Source of the DNA: Leptidea sinapis
Lineage: Eukaryota > Arthropoda > Insecta > Lepidoptera > Pieridae
DNA: 64,000 nt
Reading direction: 5' to 3'
NCBI RefSeq assembly: GCF_905404315.1
Contig: NC_066301.1
Location: forward strand, 3,410,001 to 3,474,000
This document shows positions 20,181-31,772 of this stretch, piece after piece. Numbering within the stretch: position 1 is the first letter of the stretch; each line of letters opens with the position of its first letter. The position numbers and the translations under genes were made by a program. The notes under the pieces were generated by a model that did not search any database, was not told the DNA's origin, and was given only the letters and a program-made list of their open reading frames with translations.

Positions 20181-20799
20181 AATCATATAAAAATGACAGA
20201 TTCCAAATTCAAATGTAATATTTTGTTTATTTTTAATTGTAACAGTATTTATAGCCAGACTAAGACGTATTATGTTGGCTATTCGTACATAGTCCACCAT
20301 ATAGGAAGTGGTATTAAATTAATACCTCAATAGTACGAGCGCAGCGTTATCAAGTAATATCACCAGTGCACACAAACGGACGCTAATCGAGCTTAAGTAA
20401 ACAATTGTCAGCGGTCGCACCAATGTTTGTAAGTTAACTTTATCAATCAAACACCCGGGACAGCACACATGTTCAATTACTGCAGATTTAGGCAGGACGC
20501 AAACCACTCTTATAATTAAATAAATATAAAATAAAGTAATTAATAGTACTTTAAAAAAACTAAAAAACCTGCTTTTTATAATAAAAACCGAACTAAAAAA
20601 TTTAAAATTAACATCGATTCCTCCTGCCTTATAGTCAAATCGCGCCCAAATGAGTCGGTTACAAACAAAATATTTACATACAGATGAAGCTAATAGAAAG
20701 CGTGTAAAAAAGCAATTTATTTCCAAAATGAGGATAAATTAATTTAAAACATAATAATTAAAAGTAAACTAAATTAAACATAACTTCTTTTATATTATG
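20181..20799. other. No recognised feature
   Basis: A 135-codon minus-strand frame (20319-20726) is hydrophobic and AT-driven, with no recognisable domain. I do not call it a gene. Confidence 0.4.
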
Positions 20800-21290
20800 T
20801 GTTTTAGATTATGTCCCTCAGCTTGGTGTGCCGTTTGGCACAGGCCTCTCCCAACTGTCTCCACTGAGCTCCATCCTTTGCAACCCTTGTCAAATATGGC
20901 CCTAAAGACAGGCGTATATCACCCTCCCATCTCACCCATGGTCTTGCCTGCCTTCTTGTGGTATCTCTGGGATACCAAATCGTAACTCTCTTGAATTTTT
21001 CTGTTGAACTGCGAAGGATCTGTCCAGTCCAGCTCCATTTCTGGACAACCAGAAATGGACAACAATGCGAGTTATTATTTCGATGACTTTAGTTGTATTT
21101 CTTATCTCTGTATTTTTTATTCCCGAAGTTTTAATTCCAACATACTTCTCTCCATTGCACGTTGATATTTGGCTAGTTGTCTTCAATGGTTATCTGCAAG
21201 GGACCAAGTTTCGCACCCAAATGTTATACAAGACAGAATGAAAGTGTTGAATGTCTTCATTTCGATATTTACGGTCAAATCCTTACTTTT
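20800..21290 (-). pseudogene. RTE-type LINE, C-terminal fragment (second family)
   Basis: With one frame change, the minus strand reads KWSWTGQILR, then RRQARPWVRWEGDI and AKDGAQWRQLGEAC. This is the W-x-W-x-G-H/Q and RW-x-DD/GD pattern at the end of RTE-type ORFs. It differs from LINE-B. A small hairpin, CCATTTCTGG plus inverse, lies near 21040. Confidence 0.68.
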
Positions 21291-21687
21291 CATGATTTAT
21301 TTAAGAATCACACCTAGGGGCAGAACAAACAGCTGACTATGTTCTGCTGGAGGGCAGAGAGGAGGCAAACTGCAGGATGAAGCACCTGAGATTGAACCCC
21401 ATAGCCACGTTAAGAAGCTTTCTAGACTTAGACTAAGACTTCTTGTTGACACTTGGCTGGGTAGATAGTTAGAAGTGCGTACCACTCTTGCACTCTAAAA
21501 AGACGCAAATGACGTTTAGTTACGGAATTTTCCCGCTAGAAGAAGAGAAAGAAGATGGAAGAAAAACTAGCAAATAGTCCATACGGCCTTGTTGTACTAG
21601 ACGAATCGTGAAAGCGATACTGATCTTATAAAGCGTCGAATAAACTTACATATGAATAAAAAATTTAAAACACTTTGGTAGGGTTGC
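21291..21687. other. No recognised feature
   Basis: Mixed sequence with no repeat or frame that I can support. Confidence 0.4.
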
Positions 21688-22010
21688 CAGTGGGAAGCTC
21701 CTTTGCACAGGATGCCGGCTAGATTATGGGCACAACAACGGCGCCTATTTCTGCCCCGAAGCAATAATGTGTAAACATTTTTATCGGTCTGACGGGCGCC
21801 GTAGCTCACTAGCTAGTAATTTCACTAAATTACTGGGCAAATGAGACTCAACATCTTATGTCTCAAGGTGACGAGTGCAAGTGTAGTGCCACTCAGAATT
21901 TGTTGGTCTTTTCAAGAATCCTGAGCGGCACTGCATTGTAATGAGCAGGGCGTATCGATTACCATCAGCGGATCGTCCTGCTCGTCTCGTCCCGTATTTT
22001 CATAAAAAAA
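21688..22010 (+). mobile_element. Family S element, copy 4
   Basis: Full-length copy from CAGTGGGAAGCTCC to CATAAAAAAA. It carries an 18-base local duplication in the middle (CTAGCTAGTAATTTCACTAA region). Confidence 0.82.
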
Positions 22011-22011
22011 G

Positions 22012-22083
22012 GTGGTGGTTTAGGATCGAACTTGGGGCACTGTGCATCGAGTCAATGATATAACCTATTGCACCACTGATGCA
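22012..22083 (-). repeat. tRNA-like sequence, possible SINE head
   Basis: The minus strand has an A-box-like GTGGTGCAATAGG and a B-box-like AGTTCGATCC at tRNA spacing, directly next to the tail of family S copy 4. Pairing is weak and no anticodon arm is convincing. Confidence 0.35.
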
Positions 22084-22996
22084 TGGGCCAAATAAATTAC
22101 AAATAATGTACTTTAAATTCTGTCAGGATTTCTAATCAATCAACACGTCCCCTCAGCTCAGTGGCACGGCAGAGCTCCCTCGTTCATGATCAAACATCAA
22201 ATAACTCAAATATTTGGGCATACCTCATCCATCACTTACCGATGATCTATTGCCGTGTTCCCCTTAAAACATTTCTGATATGAAACATTTTAACACCACT
22301 CTTAAAAATACACAATTATAAGCCGTAAATACTGATAATAGAGTTACAAATTCGGTAGCCGAAAACTAAGCATTTAAATAGTATTTTTGACAACTAATTT
22401 TGTGTTTTATGCAAACGTGTTACAGCTCAATTTCTCATTGTTAGTAGAAATAAACAAGCAAAACTTGACGCACATGTTTCTATATTTTGTCAATTAAATA
22501 TGTTTCTTATTAGGAGATTTTACAGTTTATTATTGAATGTGATTGTAAATAAAGTGGTCAACGGAGTGTCATTAACGCAGGGTCACTGTGTGTTGTATTG
22601 TAAAGGGCGCCATTTATTCGATTGACATTATCATTTGTATTTCACTTGAAAATAATTTATTGCTCGTCGAAGTTCGGATTAGATTATGTTATTGATGGTT
22701 TAAATGTTTGTTTAATCGTAATGTTTTGTTAAATAAATTTGTTTTGAGTTACTCAGATATTTCTTTTTTCTTATCTTTAATGTTTATATTATTTTCTATG
22801 ATAGTATTGCATTACATATATTAAAAAACTGAAGAGACGAGTATGACTTTAAATCTATATAAAAATGTAATTAAATGTATTATTATAGTTATATTTTGTA
22901 TTACATCGCCTTGGTAAAGTTTTCGCTTCTGTCACGTAGTCTTAAGTTCATAAAGTTTTTTTCTCTCAAAGTGACGTATTCGATTATTGGCTAGGA
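22084..22996. other. No recognised feature
   Basis: AT-rich sequence with no repeat or frame that I can name. Confidence 0.45.
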
Positions 22997-23305
22997 TTTT
23001 TATGACATTAAGAGACGAGGTGAGCTAAACGTTCAGCTGATAGTAATTGATACGCCCTGCCCATTACAATGCAGTGCCACTCAGGATTCTTGAAAAATCC
23101 GAATATTCTGAGCGGCATTACAATTGCGCTCGTCAACTTGAGACATAAGATGTTAAATCTCATTTGCTCAGTACTTTCACTAGCTACGGTGCCCTTCATA
23201 CCGATACACAATAATGCTTACACGTTACTGCTTCACGGCAGAAATAGGCGCCATTGTTGTACCCATAATCTAGCCGGCATCCGGTGCATAGAAGCCTCCC
23301 ACTGG
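22997..23305 (-). mobile_element. Family S element, copy 5
   Basis: Full-length reverse copy from TTTTTATGAC to CCCACTGG. It retains the GCGGCA stem and the central palindrome, with scattered substitutions. Confidence 0.82.
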
Positions 23306-23673
23306 TAAAATATTGTTATATTAAAAATTCTATAACACAGGATTAGTTTTCTACTACCACTGAATCTTTGTCGGTATTCCTAACACTTGAGTAGGATTTG
23401 GTGATCCACACTCACTGGGAAATCAATTTTAAATATACAAAATTGAAAATATTTTTATGTCCACAAGATTTATGAATCAATAACATAAAAAAACAGTATA
23501 AAGATTTGATTATTTTAAAATTATAATTAATAGTCAAAAATTTTTTAGAGAAAATCATGCAATTATTTTGTTTATATTTCAAACCTCATTCTAAAACAGA
23601 TATCAATAATTATTACTCATTTTTGTGATTATGAAGCTTCCAAAGCTCAAAGTTATTACGATGTTAAAGTAAG

Positions 23674-23853
23674 TTATTCAAAATTTTCAAATACCGTTAT
23701 CGTATATAGTGGTAATTTATATTTCTTTTCGGAAAGATTTGTGACAGTTGGTGAAGATGAAGGGCGCTCTATATCAACCACCTTCAATGACCATTCATGC
23801 TCAAAAATCTTGTTGTATTCCTTAACAGGAATCGTGTTGAAATGACCACCCAT
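23674..23853 (-). CDS. Unrecognised 59-codon frame
   Basis: ATG to TAA. It reads like ordinary protein, not low complexity (contains HFNTIPVKEYNKIFEHEW), but I recognise no family. Another frame over the same bases gives YGWSFQHDS, reminiscent of a Tc1/mariner second-Asp motif, so it may be a transposase relic instead. It lies just left of the pogo-like MITE. It may be a chance frame. Confidence 0.2.
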   Translation of the reverse strand: MGGHFNTIPVKEYNKIFEHEWSLKVVDIERPSSSPTVTNLSEKKYKLPLYTITVFENFE

Positions 23854-23936
23854 ACTTTAAACTCTCCCACTTATTGAAATAAATAAGCGACAAAAACTCT
23901 TTGAGGCTAGAAATAATAATAAAAGATTTCTAAATA

Positions 23937-24237
23937 CAGTAACGTTCCCTATAACGCGGTAGCCTTATAACACGGGTATCTTAGCATATAACGCGGGGAT
24001 ATTCCACCGAAATGGTAATAAGCGAAATGTATAATGATTTGTACAGTTCATAATAAGCTTCTCGTACGTGTGTCAAATAAAAACCTTAATAAAATAGAAA
24101 AACAACAAACAATTGAAAATACTTGTTACAGATTGTGATTAATTATTATTACGAATTAAACGCGAGACTATTTATATACCAAATGCACGTTTACTATAAC
24201 GCGGAACCAATCTACTGTGTTATAAGGGGATGACCTG
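23937..24237. mobile_element. Pogo/Tigger-like MITE, 301 bp, TA target duplication
   Basis: Bounded by TA on both sides (23935-23936 and 24238-24239). Ends are CAGT...CTG with inverted, C-rich blocks followed by repeated CTATAACGCGG / CTTATAACAC motifs pointing inward from both termini. This resembles the ends of pogo-like elements. There is no coding capacity. Confidence 0.72.
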
Positions 24238-24249
24238 TACTTAGTGATA

Positions 24250-24530
24250 ATTGTCACACATTTTTTTTGCGCCCAAACTAAGGGAAAGCGCTACCCTCGG
24301 GTATGACGGGAGGGGGGTGGTGAATGCTCATGCATACCAACGCAGCCTAAGTCTGCGTTGGTTATGTGGGACTCATGTAAAACCTAGGTGCCTACCCACT
24401 AAACACCACCTGAGATTGGCTTTGGGCAGGTTCCCTCTAAGCCTTCATCGAAGGCGACCTTCTCTTGGGGAGAGAGAGGCGCAAGCGGCACTCCCTATGG
24501 AGTATCCGCTGAGAAACCACACAAATATAA
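24250..24530. other. GC-rich island of unknown origin
   Basis: The composition rises sharply between AT-rich neighbours. An open 110-codon frame spans it on the plus strand (24251-24583), but the protein has no recognisable domain. Includes a perfect 9-bp-arm palindrome, CCAACGCAG plus inverse, at about 24337-24361. It may be an untranslated region of a transposon. Confidence 0.4.
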
Positions 24531-24608
24531 AAATTTTCATCCACGTCAGTCAAACGATTGATAAAATTATTTTGAATTTGTAGTTTCAAATTCCGATTTT
24601 ATTAATGA

Positions 24609-24967
24609 CTAGCTGACCCGACGTTGTTCTGTATATAATAAATAAAGTAATGTTTTTATATGAATTTGTCAAAAATATATCATAACATCAAGAATTACTT
24701 CGTAAAATATGCACCCTGTCAGAACTGTCAAACCGTGCGTCAATAAATTCTCTCATAGAAATTATGTATGGACACATCAAAGGAAAAACAAATTTGTTGT
24801 TTTTCCTTTGATGTGTCCATCATCATCCATGTGTCCTATTTATTCGCCTTTTGAACCTTCTCTGGACTTCCACAAATAATTTAAGACCAAAATTAGCCAA
24901 ATCGGTCCAGCCGTTCTCAAGTTTTAGCGAGACTAACGAACAGCAATTCATTTTTATATATATAGAT
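24609..24967 (+). repeat. Interspersed repeat starting CTAGCTGACCCGACGTTG
   Basis: The start resembles the repeat at 8938. The end has AAATCGGTCCAGCCGTTCTC and then GATAGATAGAT, the usual form of this dispersed lepidopteran repeat. It contains the long hairpin at 24768-24820. Confidence 0.62.
24768..24820. repeat. Perfect hairpin, 24-bp arms, 5-nt loop
   Basis: 24768-24791 and 24797-24820 are exact reverse complements (arms begin ATGGACACATCAAAGG). It sits inside an interspersed repeat. The related repeat at 8938 shows no such inverted copy, so it probably arose in this copy. Confidence 0.88.
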
Positions 24968-25221
24968 AGATAGATTAAGCTTTTAGACCAATTCACTCAA
25001 TTCAGCTGCTTGAATACATGCGAAATCTAACGTATCAGTTTTTTTTGCGACTGAATGTAACATTAATCTTCACCTCTACTAAAGTGAAAATCTTAATTTA
25101 TAATGTAATCTATATACCAGAAGCTTGCAACAAAACATCAGTTGAAACGGCATTCAAATCAGCTGTAGCCATTTATGACAATAAGGTGCACATACTAACA
25201 AACATAACATAATAATAATAA

Positions 25222-25571
25222 CATAGAGGGCAATACTCTGAGAGGATCCTGCGAGATCGAATCAGAAATGAGGAGATCCGTACGAAAAACAAAGTCACCG
25301 AAATAGCCCTAATGATTGCGAAACTGAAGTGGCATTAGGCAGGGCACATAGTTCGATGGACAGATGGCCTGTGGGAAAAGTCCTCGAATGGCGAGCACGT
25401 ACCGGAAGACACAGTGTCGGTAGGCCCCCCAAAATATATACCGACGATCTGGTCAAGATCGCCGGAATACGTTGGATAAGGTAGCGCAGGACCTATCGTC
25501 GTGGAAATCTTTGAGGAGGCCTTTGTCCAGCAGTGGACGTCTTTCGGCTGATGATGATAATGATGATGACT
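25222..25571 (+). pseudogene. LINE-B C-terminus and tail
   Basis: In pieces, the reading frames give LRDRIRNEEIRTKNKVTEIA, KVLEWRARTGRHSVGRP and TDDLVKIAGIRW, ending with GTCCAGCAGTGGACGTCTTT and a GATGAT-type tail. This is the end of an RTE-type LINE, broken by stops. Confidence 0.8.
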
Positions 25572-25594
25572 AACAAACAGATAAAATCGAAACA

Positions 25595-25725
25595 TTGTGA
25601 TTTTTATGGAGTGTCAATTCCGCTAGTTTTGTCTTTAATCAATTCGACACGTGTTTCGCCTCTACGAGGCATCCTCAGGAAATGTTGAAACGCCAAATTC
25701 TAGCACGAGATAAGCACTCAATAAA
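25595..25725 (+). repeat. Interspersed repeat, inverted partner of 45195-45362
   Basis: GTCTTTAATCAATTCGACAC, then ACGAGGCATCCTCAGGA, then a CACGAG block occur here. The outer blocks occur inverted at 45195-45362. No coding capacity; class not assigned. Confidence 0.55.
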
Positions 25726-26255
25726 AATAACTACATTTAGATAATTATGGATTTTCGCAAAATAATCATGGATTCAATTACAAATAACATTACAATGGGG
25801 CCTCCATATTGAAGGATTGGCTAATAGACTGATTCTGCAGCATACGCGGTCAACTCAATTGTCTTTAATAAGTGATTTTATAACATGAATAAAAATATTT
25901 GAATTGAATTGAAAATGCCTAATTCTATAAATTTATTAAACGGATAAAAATTGTTGAAACTCCTATTTATATCGATAACACGGGTAGAAGTTTTATATTA
26001 TGTATGTTTTTTAAAACCGTACTTCTTTTGGGTAGCATTAGGGTAACGAGACTTGTGTCCTTGTGTGAACGAGAGTCAAATAAATTTCAGAATGTATAAG
26101 TTGTAAAATAGTAGAAAAAAGTTTTTCTATTTGTAAAAAAATAATTTAATGATGTTTAAAATAAACGTTATTTAACTAAATTATGCATGCGGTATAAATA
26201 TATTTTCATTGGTATATACTTTGGCATATACTTAATAAATCTTAATTACCATATT
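25726..26255. other. No recognised feature
   Basis: AT-rich sequence only. Confidence 0.4.
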
Positions 26256-26552
26256 GACGACCTGTATAGCCGAGTGGTTAACGATCCTACCTACTAAACT
26301 AGAGGTCTCGGGTTCGAATCCCGGTAGGTGCAAGCATTTATATGATGAATATGGATGTTTGTTTCCGAGTCATGGATGTTTATATGTATTTATGTATGTT
26401 TATGTGTATCTTTGTATGTATTTATGTATGTTTAAGTAAGTATATTATATGAAATATATCGTTCTCTTGCAACCCATTCCACAGGCTATATACGCCTAAT
26501 TTGGGGCAAGATAATTTGTGTAAAAAGTGTGTCAATATTATTATTATTATAT
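26256..26552 (+). mobile_element. tRNA-derived SINE
   Basis: The head (26256-26335) has an A box TAGCCGAGTGG and a B box GGTTCGAATCC with tRNA-like spacing. It is followed by a TATGTATTTATG-rich stretch, a body with ACTTGGGGCAAGATAATT-like sequence (here ATTTGGGGCAAGATAATT) and an ATT trinucleotide tail (26538-26552). This is the classic three-part SINE plan, and the body resembles a widespread lepidopteran retroposon. Confidence 0.82.
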
Positions 26553-26844
26553 TGTTCTTTGACACTAATAAAATAACGTTTTTAGCGTTTTTTTTGTAGT
26601 CCGCCTAGGACTACGAACTTTAGGTCTTTTACTATATTTTTCCCTTCACCGTCAAACTTTGAGGTTGTCTGCTCCTCTGCGTACAACATGCCAATGTATC
26701 GCACTATGCGTACTGTAGAAGATTAAGTATGATTAGATAAGTAGTTAGCAAAATTTGTTTTACCACTGAAAGAAACAATCGGCAACAGATAAATAGTGCT
26801 ATATATAATATAATTTTAATAATAGGTATAAGTTAAAAAGAAGA
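26553..26844. other. No recognised feature
   Basis: AT-rich sequence only. Confidence 0.4.
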
Positions 26845-26972
26845 ATGAAAGAAAACCGGAAGACGCAGTTGGTAGGCCACAAGATCGCCGGAATACGTTA
26901 GATGAGGGGCAGAGGACCAATCGTCGTAGAGATCTTTGTCCAGCAGTGGACGTCTACCGGATGATGATGATA
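26845..26972 (+). pseudogene. LINE-B tail fragment
   Basis: Short collapsed copy with GAAGACGCAGTTGGTAGGCC, then GATCGCCGGAATACGTTAGA and the terminal CAGCAGTGGACGTCTACCGG plus GATGATGATG. Internal segments are missing relative to 25222-25571. Confidence 0.72.
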
Positions 26973-28424
26973 AGTAAAATATGAGATTTTTGTAAAGAAA
27001 ACTTCAGTTACACAGTTATAGTTCATCCAAGGAAAGCTTATAATATCGACAATAGATTTTCGAAAAGGATTATTTTTCGGGAATTTTGGGGAAAGCTTAT
27101 ATAGTTAAACTTGGGCTAGTTCATTTAAAAATATTGTATTATGGTCGAACGAAGTACTGAAGACTGCATGCAATGGTAAAAATGTAGCAGAACATAAAGA
27201 AAGTTTTCTTTTATTCTCATAATATAAATACATTCCATTTGTTACGTAGAACCGGATCAAATCTACTATAATCAGCTCATCGCATTGTAACCGTGAAATT
27301 TTTGTTTGTCATTAGTGTCTTCACGGCATTTTAACAATTTATTTCCCTTCTAAATCACGACCATTGTCGATTTACCACGGTTGTCTGTATTGTTCACACT
27401 GCGACTATTACGCGTCCACAGTATAACTAAGATTTACACTAAAAATTGTCTGCTCTACGGTTTGGGAATTTGTTTCTAGGGAATAAATTTGCTCTGTGAC
27501 GCGTCGTATAGGGTGCATGTCCCAGTTACCACCCGGTTACTATTGTACCCTATTGTCCCGTTGATGAATCGATCCGCATTGTCAGACTCCCCACAGCTGT
27601 CGTCTGTCACAGATAGGTGACACTTGGACCGGTTTTTTGACACGTCCTTTTGTAATCGCTCAGTGTGGTGTACAACGAAATGAGTTGATATCGATCGTTC
27701 AATATTATGCCGGTTTGAAGAGGGTCTCGAGGATGAATTGAGCCTATAAATAAATAAGCGATGTCGTGGCGTGTATTTTTTTTGCGGTGATGTACGCGTT
27801 TCTTTTGTTGCGATTCCGGGGGCTTCGGTAGTATGAAGGGAGATTTATGACTTTAAATAAATATTGTTGGCAGATAAATTGGTCTTATCCGATGATGAAA
27901 GTGTGCAAATATTTTTTTAGCTGACGTTCAGTTTGAATAATGTGTTTGCTCAATTAAGTAGATGCATTAATAATGCGAGTAAACGAATGATTATTGCATT
28001 TGCAGGATTGTTACGTCAGCAATTGCCAATACAATAGATTTCAAAGTATAATATGAATAAATAAATTGCATATGAATTTAAACTCATTTTAAAGTTTCAT
28101 AGTTTGTTTTACTTTACCTACTTAATATATCTGTAATAAATCTTGATTTACGATTTGATCAATAACAAAAAATATATAATATTATGATGAAAAGATAAAA
28201 AGAAGATTTTTTCGCAAGCCTGGATGTTCTTGCAAACTCCAAAAATCAATAACCGTACATGCACCATGATGTTGAATTTTTATAATTAGTTATATTATAT
28301 TATGTTATTGTTAGGCTACAAATAAAAAAAATCTAAGCAAACTATTGTTCATAATTCCCAATATGTGTAAAGGCTTTTATCATTAAATAACTATAACTAT
28401 TAAACAGCTAAAAAGCTGATAATC
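26973..28424. other. No gene; apparently single-copy, GC-richer patch 27360-27760
   Basis: No repeat is recognised. The patch includes several TGTCA/TGACA words (CTGTCGTCTGTCACAGATAG region near 27600) and could be regulatory DNA of an unseen gene. This is inference from composition. Confidence 0.35.
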
Positions 28425-28676
28425 TACCAGTGGAAAACTTCTTTGAACATTCCGGCTAGATTATGGGTACCACAACAGCACCTATCTCTACCATGAAGCA
28501 GTAATGAGTAAACATTACTGTGTTTCGGTCTGAAAAGCCCCGTAGCTAGTGAAATTACTGGGCAAATGAGACTTAACATCTTATGTCTCAATGTCTCAAG
28601 GTGACGAGCGTTATTGTAGTGCTGCTCAGATTTTTTTGGATTTTCAAGAATCCTGAGTGGCACTCTAGAGTAGGGA
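28425..28676 (+). mobile_element. Family S element, copy 6 (3'-truncated)
   Basis: Starts CCAGTGGAAAACTTC and runs to the GAGTGGCACT stem, then ends without the CCTGCTCGTCTC segment or A-tail. ATGTCTCA is duplicated at about 28583-28598. Confidence 0.78.
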
Positions 28677-30065
28677 ATTGCTATAATTATCAGTATAAAA
28701 GTACTAGCATTTATGTGGTTAAATACAATATTCATTGCGCTCTCGTACATAAAAATGACAATTTATATTACAAATAAAAGCTAACACTTCAGAACTATAT
28801 CAATTATTTTACATCAAAAAGTTTATCTCTCGGAGAAATAAACTATCATTCAAAATTTAAACAACTTAACTTACGAATTTTCGATCAGGTCACGTGTCCT
28901 GACGCGAGTTTAACATTTTATACGCATCCCAAGAAAATTTTCTCTTCAAAAATTTTTATGGCCTCCAATTTAGTATATTTTAACTTACCTGCCTATAAGT
29001 TATACGCATAACAAGTCTACCAAAGTATATAACAAAAAAAGAGGTTGTATTTAGCCTAATCTCTCGGAAATAGATATATTTTATAGTACCCGCGGCCCGT
29101 ACTCAATTACAGCCATTCCGCATTTTATTGCATCAGCATAAAGCTTTACGACTATTACGTGAGCGTCGTCACAAATTGATATATACTGCGCCATATTCAT
29201 TAAAAGGGTAACTTATGTACCTTTTACGGGCTTGAGGGTACTTTAAGTAATGTGATTTGAAGTATGAACGAGTATGAACACAGAAATTAAAATGTAAATA
29301 TGCTCATCTAAGACTTTATTGCAGTTTCATGTTCGAGTGAGCAGAATTAAGGCGAAGAGTAAGCAGAAAACATGCAAACACGGTGTTTTTAGACAAGGTT
29401 TTTGGTGAAAATATAGCATTTCAAGCTATGAACACTCCTTAATCCTGTTACACATATACCTAAGTCTTATTTGTAGGTTTCTAATGCTTGCTGTTGGTTA
29501 TAGTTTTCACTCCAGAGCCTTTTTGAACTACCACTTTTCCTTGCAGTTAAACAAGTTTTTTGGCATGGCATGACGCATTTTTTTAGTACAACTCTCAAAA
29601 TAGTTATTCTTATAGCTTTACTTTTTTGTGTAGGTATATTTATTCAGATTAGTAATGAATAACGAGGATTGTAAGCATATAAACTGTATTCCACGCAAGA
29701 ATTTTGTAGATATTGGCTTTGTTACATAGATGGCGGGCCGGAAGCCGTGAACTCATATCGCTCAAGGTCGCTGGCATTTAGTGTCGCCTTAATGCGAACT
29801 CGAGATATAACTAAAGGGACATAATTGGTTCTGTTACCTTATATTGAAATTTTATATTATGTCTTACAAGGATATGTTTATAGCAATTAAATCAAGTAAT
29901 AAAATAGTTTACTATCTACTTACAATAACAAATAATAGGTTATCTTAATATTTTTCTTATAGCTCTAATAAGTATAGATTATGTTATTGTAAATAACACT
30001 ATCAGTGAGTACAATAATTAAGTTTTTTCTCAAACTTTTATTAGTTTACTATATATATATATTTC
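28677..30065. other. No recognised feature
   Basis: Apparently single-copy sequence. A short GC-rich stretch near 29085-29180 carries no frame. Confidence 0.4.
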
Positions 30066-30706
30066 ATATAACAACAATTGGGAACAGTGCTCTCAAAATT
30101 GTCAACGAGTACGTCTACCTCGGACAAACAATCTAGTTAGGCAGGTCCAATTTCGAGAAAGAGGTCACTCGTCGAATCCACCTCGGCTTACGGGAAGCTT
30201 CGTGAAATCTTCTCGTCTCAAATACCACAGTGTCTGACGACGAAGGTTTTCAACCAGTGTATGTTGCCAGTAATGCCTTACGGAACGCAGACGTGGTCGC
30301 GAACTATGGGCCTTATGAGAATGTTCATGGACGCTCAGAGGGCATTGGAGAGGGTTATGCTCGTAGTTTCCCTGCGAGATCGAATCAGAAATGAGGTATC
30401 AGAAATCCGAAGAAGAACCAAAGTTACCGACATGGCCAAATGATTGTGAAACTGAAGTGGCTGTGGTGAAGATAACAGGGCACATAGTTCAACGGACATA
30501 TGGTGGTTGGAGCAGCAAATTCCTCGAATGGCGACCACATACCGGATGACGCAGTGTTGGTAGGCCTCCTACAAGATGGACAGACGATCTGGTCAATCAA
30601 ATGGATCTGGTTGGGTGAGGTCAGCGCAGGACCGGTCGTCATGTAAATCTTCGGGGGACGCCTTTGTCCAGCAGTGGACGTCTTCCGGCTGATGATGATG
30701 ATATAT
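30066..30706 (+). pseudogene. LINE-B (RTE-type) C-terminal half
   Basis: Fragments of frame read EYVYLGQTI, then FNQCMLPVMPYGTQTWSRTM, then VVSLRDRIRNE and RRRTKVTDMAK. It ends CAGCAGTGGACGTCTTCCGG plus GATGATGATGAT. Several stops and frameshifts are present. Together with 13337-13965 it covers much of the RTE C-terminal half. Confidence 0.83.
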
Positions 30707-31460
30707 ATTATATAAGTCGTATAAAATACGATTCTTAAGTTATTACAGAAAATATTCTTTATAATAGTTCACCACACAACATTAGCTGAAACGCAAAGTG
30801 ATTTATCGCATATTCTCTGATACCGTAACATAATATTAAAGTAATGACTCAACAAATCTTTGCCTTTTCAATGGAAATCCGCGACGCAAACAATAACTTC
30901 AAAACGAGAAAATTTATAGACACACACATAAGAGCTATACTTGCGTGAAAGTTGCCACACACTAATTCGTCTGAATCAAAGAAAAATAAGCTTAAACGTG
31001 GACGCGATAAGAACTAGAACGACCGAAAAATATCACGTGTCACGTAAAAACATGATGAACGACTGTACGGATCGTCTATTATACTCTAATGTTCCAATAT
31101 ATTATCTGTCTTAAAAGGCCAAGACCGGCGTGATAAATTGCTTCGCTATTGCCGTCTCTTTGTTGAATGAACGACACAAAAACCGCCAGGTGACGTCATT
31201 TTTTGTGCCAGTTTCGTGTTAATTTACTATATTTGGTTGTGATTAGCGCGAAATGTGGTGCTTTTGTCATGTCGTGACTTCTTTTCTTGTATCGTGTACG
31301 GAGATTAAATTTATTTGAATCATAGCTGTCGAATTGACATAAATTGAATTAAAATTGAAAGAAACATTGTGTACTAGTTATTTATGCAGCTGTTGTGTAA
31401 TAAGGGGTATTAAAACACGAATGTGGATTTATCTCACGAGGCGGAGTCGAGTGTGATAAT
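30707..31460. other. No recognised feature
   Basis: Apparently single-copy sequence, with a slightly GC-richer part at 31080-31280. Confidence 0.4.
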
Positions 31461-31724
31461 AATTAGGCATTAAATCACATGAGTGTTTTAATGCCTAATT
31501 ATCAACAGTTGCATACAAGACTTTATCTACACCCATAATATGAATCCTCTAAAAGATTCTGAAACACTTAGCTTAGTGCTAACATGAAAACAGCTAGTCC
31601 TAGTAGTAACTTAATATCATCCATTACCTGATTATATACAAATAAACATTAGGTGTTTTAATGTTGGCAATAAGCTAACTGTTTCAGAATCTTTAATAGA
31701 GGATTTAAAACATGGGTGTAGATA
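31461..31724. mobile_element. Foldback/MITE-like repeat with nested inverted repeats
   Basis: A hairpin with 14-bp perfect arms (AATTAGGCATTAAA at 31461-31474, inverse at 31487-31500) is followed by a larger pair: 31524-31575 against 31671-31724, about 52 bp with few mismatches. The larger arms begin TATCTACACCCATAATATG. There is no frame. Confidence 0.72.
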
Positions 31725-31772
31725 AATTATATTTACAATATACATTATCAAGGATTGAAGTGATGGTGATTC

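Noticed and set aside
20319..20726. 135-codon hydrophobic frame
   Set aside because: Composition-driven Phe/Leu/Ile run in AT-rich DNA with no motif or supporting context.
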